Source of the DNA: an uncultured Oligoflexia bacterium
GTDB lineage: Bacteria > Bdellovibrionota > Bacteriovoracia > Bacteriovoracales > Bacteriovoracaceae
Direction of reading: 5' to 3'
DNA length: 19,324 nt
Assembly: GCA_950060715.1 (NCBI GenBank)
Contig: CATLVA010000001.1
Location: forward strand, 1 to 19,324
In this document: piece by piece, positions 1 through 8,192 of the stretch
Position numbering within the stretch: position 1 is the first letter of the stretch
Layout: every line of letters begins with the position of its first letter
Position numbers and translations under genes: made by a program
Notes under the pieces: model-generated
Database searches by the model: none
What the model was told of the DNA's origin: nothing
Seen by the model: only the letters and a program-made list of their open reading frames with translations

Positions 1-2
1 GT

Positions 3-170
3 TTAAGAAGGATAAGTGCGAGGGCATGTTCTCTAACGGAAATGTTTTTTCCTTTTCTGGCGGTCATTGTAAACTGGATATTTCTAGGTGCGAAGCTTAC
101 TCCAACCCAATTAATGGGTGGAGCAGTTCTACTATTAGGATCTGTAGTTATTCAATTAAAGAGATACTAG
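3..170 (+). CDS. EamA/DMT-family transporter, C-terminal end (partial)
   Basis: The frame is open from the window edge to a TAG at 168-170 and gives 55 residues. It reads as the last part of an EamA (drug/metabolite transporter) repeat: a Ser/Ala-rich start, an FFPFLAVIVNWIFLG membrane segment, a short KLTPTQLMGG loop, a final helix GAVLLLGSVVIQL and a basic end KRY. In EamA proteins this pattern (helix, 'LGE/K-x-L-T-x-x-Q-x-x-G' loop, helix) closes the second five-helix repeat. The substrate cannot be told, and the 5' part lies outside the window. Its stop shares the palindrome CTAG with the stop of the convergent DHH gene. A competing frame from 26 to 262 has no family resemblance. Confidence 0.7.
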   Translation, partial: LRRISARACSLTEMFFPFLAVIVNWIFLGAKLTPTQLMGGAVLLLGSVVIQLKRY

Positions 171-1159
171 CGAGCGAGAAGCTCTTCAATTTTAATGATG
201 ACATCACGAATGATTCCATCAAGTCCTCTCTCTGGAGTTTTCTTGATAATAGTCGCAGCTGAATGAGTATGGCCACCACCACCCAGGGCAATTGCAATAC
301 TTCCAACGTCGTAGCCACCAGAAGAGCGAAGACTGATTTTTACTCGGTCACCGTCATCTCTAAACATACAGGCGACTTTTATTTCGTCGAGGATAAGTAA
401 ATTATTGATAAATCCATGGGTATCTTCAATATCAATGTCAAAATGATTAATCTCTTGATGTTTAAGAACTAACCATGCCACGTCCTCAGTCGCGTTTGTT
501 TTAGTTGTGGCCAAAACTGAACCGAGCAGATGCATATGTTGAACTTTTTTAGTTCCATATATTCCGTTATAAGCTGCCGGGGGATTGATTCCTGTTTCCA
601 TTAGCATGGCGATCATTTTATGTGTTTCAGCAGTAACTGTAGGGTATCTGAAGCTTGAAGTATCAATTAAAATGGCTGTATATAGTGGGAGGGCCATTTC
701 TTTGGTGAATTCAAGTCCTAAACCAAGGATAATATCTCCTACGAGCTGTCCAGTCGCCGCAGCTCCTGTTTCTATACAATGATCTTCGGCAGTAGATTCA
801 GCACAAGGGTGATGATCTACATATAAAACCGGACAATTGTATTTAGCATAATAATCATTAAACAAAGGTCCTGTTCTTTTAATCGTATTTGTATCAACAA
901 CAATAATAAGATCAGGCTTTTCCTGGTAATGCTTATCTAGGTTTTCAATATCTGTAATGACCTCATGAGGATCTAGATATTTATATCTATCCAATAAAGG
1001 TACATCATTGCAACAAATAGCATTTTTACCTAACTGTCTTAAGGCCAAACATAACGCAATCTCAGAACCAATCCCATCAGCATCAGGGAAAGAATGAGTG
1101 GTCAAAACAATATTCTGGCTCTCTTCAAGAGCCTTTTGAAATTTATCAATAATTTCCAT
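167..1159 (-). CDS. DHH-family phosphoesterase, NrnA-like oligoribonuclease/pAp phosphatase
   Basis: This 330-residue protein has the length and layout of NrnA. The N-terminal DHH domain shows H22, the D26-A-D28-G-I-G motif, D89 in IIVVDTN, D115-H-H117 in VLYVDHHPC, and D166 in LIDTSSFRYP; these are the expected two-metal ligands. The C-terminal DHHA1 domain ends with the substrate-binding GGGGH at 293-297. NrnA enzymes degrade short oligoribonucleotides (nanoRNA) and dephosphorylate 3'-phosphoadenosine 5'-phosphate in the cytoplasm, so this gene probably finishes RNA decay and clears pAp. Which activity dominates cannot be told from sequence. No Shine-Dalgarno precedes the ATG, and a promoter-like pair (1166-1194) places the transcription start at about the ATG, so the mRNA may be leaderless. 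The gene is divergent from the ABC operon. Confidence 0.88.
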   Translation of the reverse strand: MEIIDKFQKALEESQNIVLTTHSFPDADGIGSEIALCLALRQLGKNAICCNDVPLLDRYKYLDPHEVITDIENLDKHYQEKPDLIIVVDTNTIKRTGPLFNDYYAKYNCPVLYVDHHPCAESTAEDHCIETGAAATGQLVGDIILGLGLEFTKEMALPLYTAILIDTSSFRYPTVTAETHKMIAMLMETGINPPAAYNGIYGTKKVQHMHLLGSVLATTKTNATEDVAWLVLKHQEINHFDIDIEDTHGFINNLLILDEIKVACMFRDDGDRVKISLRSSGGYDVGSIAIALGGGGHTHSAATIIKKTPERGLDGIIRDVIIKIEELLAR

Positions 1160-1165
1160 AAGATA

Positions 1166-1194
1166 AATATCGGTTAAGATGAATGAAAACTCAA
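1166..1194 (-). promoter_or_regulatory. Candidate sigma-70 promoter of the DHH gene, leaderless start
   Basis: On the minus strand TTGAGT (1189-1194) and GATATT (1166-1171) are separated by exactly 17 bases. Six bases separate the -10 from the ATG at 1159, so transcription should start at or next to the start codon. The -10 is only a moderate match. Confidence 0.45.
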
Positions 1195-1211
1195 CAACGA
1201 ATGAAAATTCA
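1181..1211. repeat. Two 13-bp direct repeats between divergent promoters
   Basis: GAATGAAAACTCA (1181-1193) recurs as GAATGAAAATTCA (1199-1211) with one mismatch and an 18-bp offset. The copies cover the -35 regions of both divergent promoter candidates, so they could form a paired operator. An accidental AT-rich repeat remains possible. Confidence 0.45.
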
Positions 1212-1236
1212 CATTTAAAGATTTAATATGTATGCT
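1208..1236 (+). promoter_or_regulatory. Candidate sigma-70 promoter of the ABC exporter operon
   Basis: TTCACA (1208-1213) and TATGCT (1231-1236) are 17 bases apart. The predicted start near 1243 leaves a leader of about five bases before the ATG at 1248, and no Shine-Dalgarno is visible there. Confidence 0.4.
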
Positions 1237-1247
1237 TGTAAGTACTT

Positions 1248-2186
1248 ATGAATGCTATAGAAGTTGATCAAATTACTAAGTCAATTGGGGATAGAACGAT
1301 CCTTAATAATGTCACTTTCAAGGTTAAAAAATCTCGGATCCATGGTTTTTTAGGCCCTAATGGTGCTGGAAAAACCACTACAATGAGAATTCTATGTGGG
1401 CTCACTCAGCCTTCAAGTGGTGAAGTTTTTTTCGAAGGCATTCCACTTAGTAAATACGATAACAAGCTCTATCATAAAATTGGTTTTTTGATAGAAGATC
1501 CGCCATTATATTCTGACATGAGAGTGGATGACTATCTTAAGTATGTCGCCAGACTTCGAAGTGTTAACGAAAATGATTTAAAAAAACAACTTGATTACTG
1601 CCTTGATTCTCTTGATTTACATGAAGTGAAAAGCCGCTCTATTGAAAACCTATCAAGAGGTTTTAAGCAAAGAGTAGGAATCGCACAAGCGATTATTCAT
1701 ATGCCAGATATCGTTTTTTTAGATGAACCTAGTTTAGGGCTCGATCCTAGGTCTGTCGCTGAAATCAGAACACTGATTTCAAATTTAAAAGAAAATCATA
1801 CAGTCATACTTTCGAGTCATCTTTTACATGAAATGAGTCTGGTTTGTGATGATATCTCGATCATCTCGAAGGGGAGAATCTTAGAGAGCGGACCACTTGA
1901 AAATTTAAGAAGTTCTCTTGAAGCCTCTAGCAGTTTCGTTCTTTCTGCGATTGAAGAGAATAAACATTTTGAAGATTATCTACATGCCGAACCTAATATT
2001 TCTAAGTTCAGCATTATCGATCAAGGTAGTTATATTGATTACCATATTACTCTAAGTGTGAACGAAGAGATCAGGCCTGAAGTAATTAAACAGGCAGTCA
2101 ATGCTGAAATGGACATTTTAGGACTAGAAAAGAAAGCTTTTAGTTTAGAAGAATATTTCTTAAGGGTAACTGAAAACCATGATTAG
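1248..2186 (+). CDS. ABC transporter ATP-binding protein (GldA-like)
   Basis: This is a 312-residue ATPase of an ABC-2 exporter. It shows Walker A GPNGAGKT (36-43), an acidic Q-loop region (IGFLIEDPPLY, 78-88) usual in this subfamily, the signature LSRGFKQR (135-142), Walker B IVFLDEP (155-161), a D-loop LGLD and the H-loop histidine H191. The last 100 or so residues form the extra C-terminal domain common in GldA/NatA-type ATPases. It is the first gene of an operon in which permease, GldG-like and DUF4340 proteins follow; that order matches the GldA-GldF-GldG exporter type. In Bacteroidetes this type supports gliding, while elsewhere its substrate is unknown. The end overlaps the permease start by 8 bases, indicating coupled translation. 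No Shine-Dalgarno precedes the ATG. Confidence 0.88.
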   Translation: MNAIEVDQITKSIGDRTILNNVTFKVKKSRIHGFLGPNGAGKTTTMRILCGLTQPSSGEVFFEGIPLSKYDNKLYHKIGFLIEDPPLYSDMRVDDYLKYVARLRSVNENDLKKQLDYCLDSLDLHEVKSRSIENLSRGFKQRVGIAQAIIHMPDIVFLDEPSLGLDPRSVAEIRTLISNLKENHTVILSSHLLHEMSLVCDDISIISKGRILESGPLENLRSSLEASSSFVLSAIEENKHFEDYLHAEPNISKFSIIDQGSYIDYHITLSVNEEIRPEVIKQAVNAEMDILGLEKKAFSLEEYFLRVTENHD

Positions 2187-2934
2187 TCTTATATGCTTTA
2201 AAGAGTTGAAATCCTTTTTTAAGTCACCGATAGCTTATGTCATCATCGGACTTTTTAGCCTAATTATAGGTTGGATGTTTTTCAACCAGCTCTCTTATTT
2301 TTTAGAAAATATTCAAAAGCTTCCAGTACATATGAGGCATGAATATGATTTCTCTAATGAAGTGATTATCAAAATTTTTGGGAATGTAAATTTTCTCTTT
2401 ATATTCATTGTTCCAATCCTAACGATGCGAACTTTTTCTGAGGAATTTAAAGATCGTACTATTGATTTGTATTTTGGCTCAGTTGTTTCAGATTTTGAAT
2501 TTGTTCTAGGTAAAATACTTGCTGTTTTCATTCAAGGTCTCGCACTTATTTCAACGACTTTAATTTTTCCTATCATGTTAGCAAACATAAATATTTCCGA
2601 TGTGACTTTTTTGCTGACTGGCTATCTTGGGATTTATCTAAACTTTATTTTCTTTGCGACGATTGGGGTTGTCGCTTCATCCCTTGTGAAAAATCAAATT
2701 ATCGCTGCGATGTTGGGCTTTGTCGGCATCATCACCACTTGGATGATTGCGGTCGGTAGCCAGTTAACCAGTAATTATATGGTGACTCAGTTATTGAAAT
2801 TTATGTCGGTAAATCATCATTTTGAGAATATGGTAAAAGGATATGTTTCTCTATCCGATTTAAGCTTTTACTTATGTTTTTTTATGTTTGGAATTTTACT
2901 TATTAAGAAACGTTTGGAGGCAAGAAAATGGTAA
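2179..2934 (+). CDS. ABC-2 type permease (GldF-like)
   Basis: This 251-residue integral membrane protein has about six hydrophobic segments, at roughly 17-37, 66-84, 110-134, 141-168, 172-192 and 228-243. After the second segment it carries MRTFSEEFKDRTIDLYF (83-99), the cytoplasmic coupling motif typical of ABC-2/GldF permeases. An unusually polar loop of about 25 residues (41-65) faces the periplasm between the first two helices. It forms the membrane channel for the preceding ATPase. Start and stop overlap both neighbours (ATGATTAG at the start, ATGGTAA at the end), so the three genes are probably translated as a unit. The transported substrate is unknown. Confidence 0.82.
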   Translation: MISLICFKELKSFFKSPIAYVIIGLFSLIIGWMFFNQLSYFLENIQKLPVHMRHEYDFSNEVIIKIFGNVNFLFIFIVPILTMRTFSEEFKDRTIDLYFGSVVSDFEFVLGKILAVFIQGLALISTTLIFPIMLANINISDVTFLLTGYLGIYLNFIFFATIGVVASSLVKNQIIAAMLGFVGIITTWMIAVGSQLTSNYMVTQLLKFMSVNHHFENMVKGYVSLSDLSFYLCFFMFGILLIKKRLEARKW

Positions 2935-4454
2935 AGACTTGGTCTGCATTCATCTCGTTTTTTATTGGTGTGAGTTTGCTCCTAATTGCATTCATAGTTT
3001 TAATTGTTGCACCTGAGTACAATGATTTTATTCTTGGGGTGGCATTAACAGGGATTCTAGGCTTAAGTGTATTTGCATTAATTGTTCGAAAGAAACTGGT
3101 CGAAGTGATTACTTCTAGCTTCTTTAAAAAACTCAGTAATAATCTAATCACTATAATATTGGTTGGCTGTATCTTCTCTCTTTTAAACTACGTAATATAT
3201 AAGAATGACCTAACTTTTGATTTTACTAAAAATAAAATACACACTCTTTCAGAGCAATCGTTAAATGCAATGAAGTTAATCGCTCCTAATGAGACATTGA
3301 TTTTAAGGCTATTTGCCAAAAGAGGAGAGTGGCCTAGGTATCAGAACCTATTGAAGCTTTATAAAAATCAAAAACGCGATCAAGTAGATCTGAGGTTCAT
3401 AGATGTTGAAAAGGAACCGGCGCTAACCGAATTATATAAAGTTCAAGAAAGTGGAACTTTAGTAGTAGAATACAAAAAAAACAAATTCTCAACTTTGGCG
3501 GTGGACGAACTAGCGGTAACAAATATTTTATTAAAAATTCTAAATCCAAGAAAAACAACCCTCTACTATACAGTCGGACATAATGAAATTTCTTTCATGG
3601 ATAAGAACTTACTTGGAGCCAATTATCTTCGTGAAAAAATCCTGAGCTCAAATTATTTATTAAAACCACTCGAACTACAAAATGGTATTCCTCAGGACTG
3701 TAATGCCATTTTAATCATGAACCCCCAAATTGAATTTCTTGAAGTAGAGATTCAGAACCTAACTAAATATTTAGAGAATGGGGGAGGACTTATTTTTGCA
3801 CTTTCTCCACAGTTTAATGGTTTAGTTACTAATAATTTGCTTGAATTTATTAAAGGACTTGGCCTAACTTTTAATAACGCTTTGGTCTTAGATCGGCTTG
3901 CTACACAGCAAGGTTCTCAACCATCAATCCCTGTCGTTCAGTCCTATAACCTAGAACATCCCGTTACTAAAAAGATGGAGAATCGAACTCTTTTCCCAGT
4001 AAGTGGATTTTTTAGTTTCAATGAAAGTAACCAATTCTCTTGGGATATTCTTATCAAGTCGACTCCATTTCCTGCAAGTTGGGGAGAAGTCAATTTTGAT
4101 GAAGTAAAAACCGGCCAGGCCGTTTTTAATGAAGATGCAGACTTCAAGGGACCGTTAAATATTATGGTTGCCGGTGCGAACGAGAGTTCAAGAGTGATAG
4201 GCTATAGCTCCAGTCAGTTCATAGCGAATCAATTTCAAGGTCAGACTCCAAATTTTAATTTATTTTTAAATAGCTTAAACTGGGTTGTTAAGGACGACGC
4301 GTTGATAAGTTTAGATCGCCCAAAATTATCTGGTGAAATAGTTTATATTTCTGATATTCATGCTTCTATAGTCTTTTATTTTTCAGTTCTTTTCTTCCCG
4401 TTTATCTTTTTTGCCGCAGGTATCTTTGCTTACCGTAGAAAAATAAGAATGTAG
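2928..4454 (+). CDS. GldG-family ABC transporter auxiliary protein
   Basis: A protein of 508 residues with helices near 5-27, 30-50 and 70-92, a long extracytoplasmic part, and a C-terminal helix (about 482-501) followed by a basic tail YRRKIRM. After the third helix it reads NDLTFDFTKNKIHTLSEQSLNAMK, the hallmark of GldG-like proteins ('D-x-T-x-x-K-x-x-S-L-S-x-x-S/T'). A GATase-like ABC auxiliary fold follows, including YTVGHNE and the GGGLIFALSP stretch near 285-295. Two extra N-terminal helices precede the usual anchor; they may be an ABC-2 remnant or a short fusion. An ideal GGAGG Shine-Dalgarno lies at 2915-2919. It presumably works with the preceding ATPase and permease in the inner membrane and periplasm; its molecular job is not known. 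Confidence 0.82.
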   Translation: MVKTWSAFISFFIGVSLLLIAFIVLIVAPEYNDFILGVALTGILGLSVFALIVRKKLVEVITSSFFKKLSNNLITIILVGCIFSLLNYVIYKNDLTFDFTKNKIHTLSEQSLNAMKLIAPNETLILRLFAKRGEWPRYQNLLKLYKNQKRDQVDLRFIDVEKEPALTELYKVQESGTLVVEYKKNKFSTLAVDELAVTNILLKILNPRKTTLYYTVGHNEISFMDKNLLGANYLREKILSSNYLLKPLELQNGIPQDCNAILIMNPQIEFLEVEIQNLTKYLENGGGLIFALSPQFNGLVTNNLLEFIKGLGLTFNNALVLDRLATQQGSQPSIPVVQSYNLEHPVTKKMENRTLFPVSGFFSFNESNQFSWDILIKSTPFPASWGEVNFDEVKTGQAVFNEDADFKGPLNIMVAGANESSRVIGYSSSQFIANQFQGQTPNFNLFLNSLNWVVKDDALISLDRPKLSGEIVYISDIHASIVFYFSVLFFPFIFFAAGIFAYRRKIRM

Positions 4455-4465
4455 GAGATAAAAAG

Positions 4466-5809
4466 ATGAAGTTGAACATCATCCTTTTTTTTGTCCTTAT
4501 AGGAATCCTTTCTGGGATATATTTTTCAGAGGAAGTTTATAAAAAAGATGTTTTGGAAAAAGAGTCTATCGAACAATCTCTTATCCAATCCGATAAAATA
4601 TTGAGTCTTGAATTTGCCAATGGCTCTATTGAATTTGCAGGAGACTTTTGGGTCAGTAAAAATATTCAATGGCCACTTAATCAGGGGAGTGTCGATTACA
4701 TTCTTAAATTGGTTAAAGGAATAAAGATTTTACAAAAAATTTCAGGGAAGGACTTCAATGAGTTCTTTAGAAAGAATAGACAATCATTTTCAGTGCAAAC
4801 TCCTGAGGGTGTGTTTCATTTTGATTTAGGAGATTCCGCAGAAGCCACTGGCAATTTTTATATCTTAAACAAAGAAAAAAATGAGGTTTATCTCTGTGAA
4901 GACACAACTGCTTTAAACACCGCTTTTTCTTCAGATCGAGATTTAGGCCTTAAAAAATATTTGAGGCTAGTTGAATTTGTTAGTAGAGGAGTTGATCTCT
5001 TCTGGGAGTCAAACTTTTTAACGGCAATGGGAATAAGCGAAGTTTCGCAGGCAATGATAGACTCCGTTCGAAACAGACCATTAGAAATCGATTTCATCAA
5101 GCGCGAGACAAAACCAGTCGCTCCGAGTCCTTTGAGTTATAAAGATCTGAACTCCGTTTTTTCGCGATATTTTGCTGAAATCAATATAATAAAGCTTATT
5201 GATAAAGGTCAAAACTATCTAACAGATCAAAGAAGTGTCGTGACTCTAGATGGAAATCAAAAATTAAAATTAACTTATTACAGCGCTATGAATGATAGTT
5301 ATGGGAAATTCATCAGAGTAGACGGAATTGACTATATTTTTCAAGTGGATATGGACGAACAAAATATATTCTTTCTTTCAGGAAAGGATTTTTGGAATAA
5401 ACGATTTCATTATCCAAAGAGCATCAACAATCTAACTCATCTTGATTTTGCCCTTAGTTTTGATCAGAAAGCCTACTATGATTTCCAAGTTTATGACCTC
5501 GAAAATTTTGAAATTAGAGCCGCTAGCGACAAAGTCTCATTTTCAAAAGTGCATATGAATGTTCTGTTTAATTTACTTTTAAATCTAGTCGACTTTAAAG
5601 AGGCAATGTTTGTTGAAACGTTTCATCACTTTGATAATCCAGAACGAAGCAGATTGTGGATCAATTTCCTCGGTTCAACAATGGTCGTGTGGATTGAAGA
5701 CAACGTGATCAAGGTTCTTGATAAAAATAATGGACTTCTTTATTACTTCGCTGATCAGAGCGGTCAGTTAAGAGAGGGATTTTTTGGTCAGATCTTTACA
5801 GTCAACTAG
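4466..5809 (+). CDS. DUF4340 domain-containing protein
   Basis: A 447-residue protein with one N-terminal membrane segment (about 3-20), otherwise soluble and probably periplasmic. The region ILSLEFANGSIEFAGDFWVSKNIQWPLNQGSVDYILKLVKGIKI, followed by short beta-rich repeats, is typical of DUF4340 proteins, which commonly sit directly after GldG-like genes. A GGAG Shine-Dalgarno lies about nine bases before the ATG, and the GldG-like gene ends 11 bases upstream. It is likely the periplasmic partner of the exporter. Its biochemical role is unknown. Confidence 0.75.
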   Translation: MKLNIILFFVLIGILSGIYFSEEVYKKDVLEKESIEQSLIQSDKILSLEFANGSIEFAGDFWVSKNIQWPLNQGSVDYILKLVKGIKILQKISGKDFNEFFRKNRQSFSVQTPEGVFHFDLGDSAEATGNFYILNKEKNEVYLCEDTTALNTAFSSDRDLGLKKYLRLVEFVSRGVDLFWESNFLTAMGISEVSQAMIDSVRNRPLEIDFIKRETKPVAPSPLSYKDLNSVFSRYFAEINIIKLIDKGQNYLTDQRSVVTLDGNQKLKLTYYSAMNDSYGKFIRVDGIDYIFQVDMDEQNIFFLSGKDFWNKRFHYPKSINNLTHLDFALSFDQKAYYDFQVYDLENFEIRAASDKVSFSKVHMNVLFNLLLNLVDFKEAMFVETFHHFDNPERSRLWINFLGSTMVVWIEDNVIKVLDKNNGLLYYFADQSGQLREGFFGQIFTVN

Positions 5810-5831
5810 AAGTCGATGAAAATAGAGTCAG

Positions 5832-6458
5832 ATGAATATTTTAGAAGTTCTAAGAACATACGTACATTATCTTATCCACCCATTTAAAACTCACGAGCAA
5901 TTTTTGTATCCCGATCGTTTTGAAGGAGAGTTGCCTGACTATAGCTCTTATCAGTCATTGAGTATCTCTTGGGTTTTTGTGGTGTTTAATGGAATAGGAA
6001 GGGTGGTACTTCTTAATTTAGTTTTGGTTATGATGGTAGGGCTTCTGGCCGAAACAGAGTTAAGCTCTGTCGTAAATATTGGGGAAATTCCGAGTCTATA
6101 TCTGATAATTTTATCTACAGTTTTAGACGTTATCTTTTTTCCACTCTTTGGTTTTTTTATCATTCAGTTTTGGGATATTGTGATTCGTGCCGTGGGATTT
6201 TTGTTAGAAACTCCCGGCAATTTGGCCTTGAAAGCCGATAGAATTATTTCCGTATATTTTAGTGCAAATATTTTTCGTGTGATTCCTGTTTTAGGTGGAC
6301 CGATTAAATCTTTTGCCGGAATGCTGCTTCTTTACGCTGGTTTAAGAAAACAATTGAATGCATCACCACTGCTTGCAGCCTGCGTGGTTTTAACGCCGAT
6401 GCTGTTTATTCTCGTTGTGGTTTCAATGATTATGCTTTTAGTTCTTCTAAGCCTTTAA
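5832..6458 (+). CDS. YIP1-like integral membrane protein
   Basis: A 208-residue protein with a short cytoplasmic N-terminus (LRTYVHYLIHPFKTHEQF, resembling the 'P..ff' start of YIP1-family proteins) and about five hydrophobic segments from residue 45 to the end. A central charged stretch contains ALKADRIISVYFSANIFRVIPVLGGPIKSFAGMLLLYAGLRK; the 'VPVLGG-x-x-x-x-x-x-x-LLYAGLRK' pattern is typical of bacterial YIP1-domain proteins. It closes the exporter operon, 22 bases after the DUF4340 gene, but its role in that system is only inferred from position. Its stop overlaps the stop of the convergent haemoglobin gene by four bases. Confidence 0.6.
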   Translation: MNILEVLRTYVHYLIHPFKTHEQFLYPDRFEGELPDYSSYQSLSISWVFVVFNGIGRVVLLNLVLVMMVGLLAETELSSVVNIGEIPSLYLIILSTVLDVIFFPLFGFFIIQFWDIVIRAVGFLLETPGNLALKADRIISVYFSANIFRVIPVLGGPIKSFAGMLLLYAGLRKQLNASPLLAACVVLTPMLFILVVVSMIMLLVLLSL

Positions 6459-6871
6459 GCATTTCTTATTCTCATTGCTAGCGCTAGAAATGAATTCATT
6501 AATTTCTTTTTCTCCTTCTTGTAGAGATTTGTTTTTTTCATGGATTTTTCCATGCAGTAGAGCCACTGCTCTTTAGCTTGCTCATCAATCCTAATATGTA
6601 AGTGGCGGACACGCATTCGTGGAGGTCCATACCTTTCGACAAAAAGGTTAGGTCCACCCATCCATCCTGTTAAGAATGCTTTGAGCTTTTCTTTGGATTC
6701 AGTATGAACACGACCTTCAAATATTTCGTGCAATTCAAAACATTCTTTTGCCTTAGGATCTGACTCCATAATTTCGTAAAAGTTATCGACAAGTGAATTT
6801 ATTTGATCTTGTCCCAAAATTTCAAAATAAGGTTGATTGAGGGAGCGATCTTTCAAAAAATAATTAAACAT
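6455..6871 (-). CDS. Group II truncated haemoglobin (TrHbO-like)
   Basis: This 138-residue haem protein has the layout of group II (GlbO-like) truncated globins: the GGPNLFVERYGPPRMRVRHLHIRID block (72-96) carries the proximal F8 histidine H90, Y32 fits the B10 tyrosine, and W103 in EQWLYCM fits the G8 tryptophan that marks groups II and III. Known members bind oxygen or nitric oxide and serve in NO/peroxide detoxification or oxygen handling; the role here is inferred. The N-terminus lacks the long extension seen in some relatives, and the C-terminus is lysine-rich. It is a single-gene unit: convergent with the YIP1-like gene and divergent from tdk. Confidence 0.85.
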   Translation of the reverse strand: MFNYFLKDRSLNQPYFEILGQDQINSLVDNFYEIMESDPKAKECFELHEIFEGRVHTESKEKLKAFLTGWMGGPNLFVERYGPPRMRVRHLHIRIDEQAKEQWLYCMEKSMKKTNLYKKEKKKLMNSFLALAMRIRNA

Positions 6872-6939
6872 AGCTCGTTTTGACTCTTTGCGTTTTTAAG
6901 TGGTTACAGCTTTACTGGCCAAATAAAACTTACAGCTAA

Positions 6940-6968
6940 TTGTCAGATTTGCCAGCAATTACTATAGT
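6940..6968 (+). promoter_or_regulatory. Sigma-70 promoter of tdk
   Basis: TTGTCA (6940-6945) and TATAGT (6963-6968) have a 17-base spacer and each is one or two changes from consensus. The predicted start near 6975 gives a 28-base leader with a Shine-Dalgarno. This is the clearest housekeeping promoter in the window and should also serve hpt and the genes after it. Confidence 0.65.
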
Positions 6969-7003
6969 GTTTTTATCACATATTGCGAGATAAAGGGAGA
7001 GAT

Positions 7004-7624
7004 ATGAGCTTGATGTCACAGAGCTTTTTACATGGCGGAATTGAAGTCATTTGTGGTCCGATGTTTTCAGGGAAAACTGAGGAACTTATCAGGCGTGTGA
7101 AAAGAGCGCAGATCGCGAAACAAAGAGTCCAAATCTTTAAACCTGCAATTGATGTGAGATACGACGAAACAAAAGTTGTGAGCCATAGCTCACAAGCAAT
7201 TCATAGTGAACCGGTAGAAAAAGCGACGGATATACTTTTAAAACTCAAGGATACAACGAGAATCGTAGCCATTGATGAGGTCCAATTTTTTGATATGGAT
7301 ATCGTTAAAGTTGTGACCAAGCTTGCTAATCGTGGTTATAGAGTTATTTGTGCCGGCCTTGATTTAGATTACAGAGCAGTTCCTTTTGGTCCGATGCCAC
7401 TCTTGCTAGCATCAGCTGATAACGTTCAAAAAATTCAGGCCATCTGTACTGTTTGTGGGGCGCCAGCCACTCGAAGTCAGCGACTTTCAGATTGCCAAGA
7501 TACCGTACTACTTGGTGAAAAAGACAGCTACGATGCTAGATGTCGAGCACATTACTTCTACGAGCCAGATGATGAGCAAATTCGTCTTCCAGTGGCCGAA
7601 GAAGTAGAGCATCTCGCCAATTAG
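7004..7624 (+). CDS. tdk: Thymidine kinase
   Basis: Type II thymidine kinase (ATP + thymidine to dTMP), a salvage enzyme of the cytoplasm. From the ATG at 7004 it has 206 residues: P-loop GPMFSGKT (18-25), the DEVQFF motif (91-96) with the catalytic acid, the nucleoside-binding lasso near 120-135, and zinc ligands C148, C151, C180 and H183 (CTVC and CRAH), the last being His rather than Cys. The ATG at 7004 is chosen over an in-frame TTG at 6983 because AAAGGGAGAG lies directly upstream of it. An hpt gene follows after 37 bases, making a salvage operon, which suits a bacterium that feeds on host or prey nucleotides. Confidence 0.93.
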   Translation: MSLMSQSFLHGGIEVICGPMFSGKTEELIRRVKRAQIAKQRVQIFKPAIDVRYDETKVVSHSSQAIHSEPVEKATDILLKLKDTTRIVAIDEVQFFDMDIVKVVTKLANRGYRVICAGLDLDYRAVPFGPMPLLLASADNVQKIQAICTVCGAPATRSQRLSDCQDTVLLGEKDSYDARCRAHYFYEPDDEQIRLPVAEEVEHLAN

Positions 7625-7661
7625 TTAGCTCCATGCTAAGCTCTTATAAAGGGAGTGTGAC

Positions 7662-8192
7662 ATGGAATCCTATCAGCCAGAAGTTTTAATATCAGAAGAA
7701 GAGTTATCACTAAGAATCAAAGCGCTTGGTCGTGCGATTAGTGAGGAATTCGAGAACGAAGAAGTTCTAGTCGTTTGTATCCTCAAGGGTGCATTTATGT
7801 TTTGTTCGGATCTAATGAAGGAAATCAATGTTCCAGTAAGATTAGATTTTATGCAGCTATCTTCATACGGCGATGGAATGAAGAGCTCAGGAAGCGTAAA
7901 AATTGAACTCGATATCAGTGAGTCAATTAAAGATAAAAACGTCATAATTGTTGAAGATATTGTCGATTCAGGTTTAACTATGAAAACCTTATTAGAGCTT
8001 CTTAAAGCAAGAGGTCCAAAGTCTTTAAAGATTGCTTCTCTATTATTTAAACCGTCAAAAAATATACATAAAGTTCCAATCGATTATTTAGGATTTGAAA
8101 TAGATGATAAATTCGTGATTGGATACGGTCTTGATTATGCTGGTCGCTACCGTGAACTTCCTTATGTTGGTGTGATTAATGCTGGTAACTAA
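7662..8192 (+). CDS. hpt: Hypoxanthine phosphoribosyltransferase
   Basis: A 176-residue type I phosphoribosyltransferase that makes IMP (and usually GMP) from hypoxanthine (or guanine) and PRPP. The LKG loop (41-43), the flexible catalytic loop SSYGDGMKSSG (67-77) and the PRPP motif VIIVEDIVDSGLTM (94-107) are all present, as is the C-terminal YGLDYAGRYRELPYVG that contacts the purine. The ATG is preceded by AAAGGGAG with good spacing. Its last 14 bases overlap the start of the GHMP kinase gene, so the two are probably translated in a coupled way. Confidence 0.93.
   Translation: MESYQPEVLISEEELSLRIKALGRAISEEFENEEVLVVCILKGAFMFCSDLMKEINVPVRLDFMQLSSYGDGMKSSGSVKIELDISESIKDKNVIIVEDIVDSGLTMKTLLELLKARGPKSLKIASLLFKPSKNIHKVPIDYLGFEIDDKFVIGYGLDYAGRYRELPYVGVINAGN

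Noticed and set aside
26..262. Plus-strand reading frame of 78 codons
   Set aside because: It overlaps both the EamA tail and the end of the DHH gene, and its protein shows no family pattern; the neighbouring frame is clearly an EamA end.
6983..7003. TTG start seven codons upstream for tdk
   Set aside because: The Shine-Dalgarno lies downstream of it and fits the ATG at 7004.
7625..7661. Small inverted repeat TTAGC/GCTAA between tdk and hpt as a terminator
   Set aside because: The stem is only five base pairs with no T-run, and the genes look co-transcribed.
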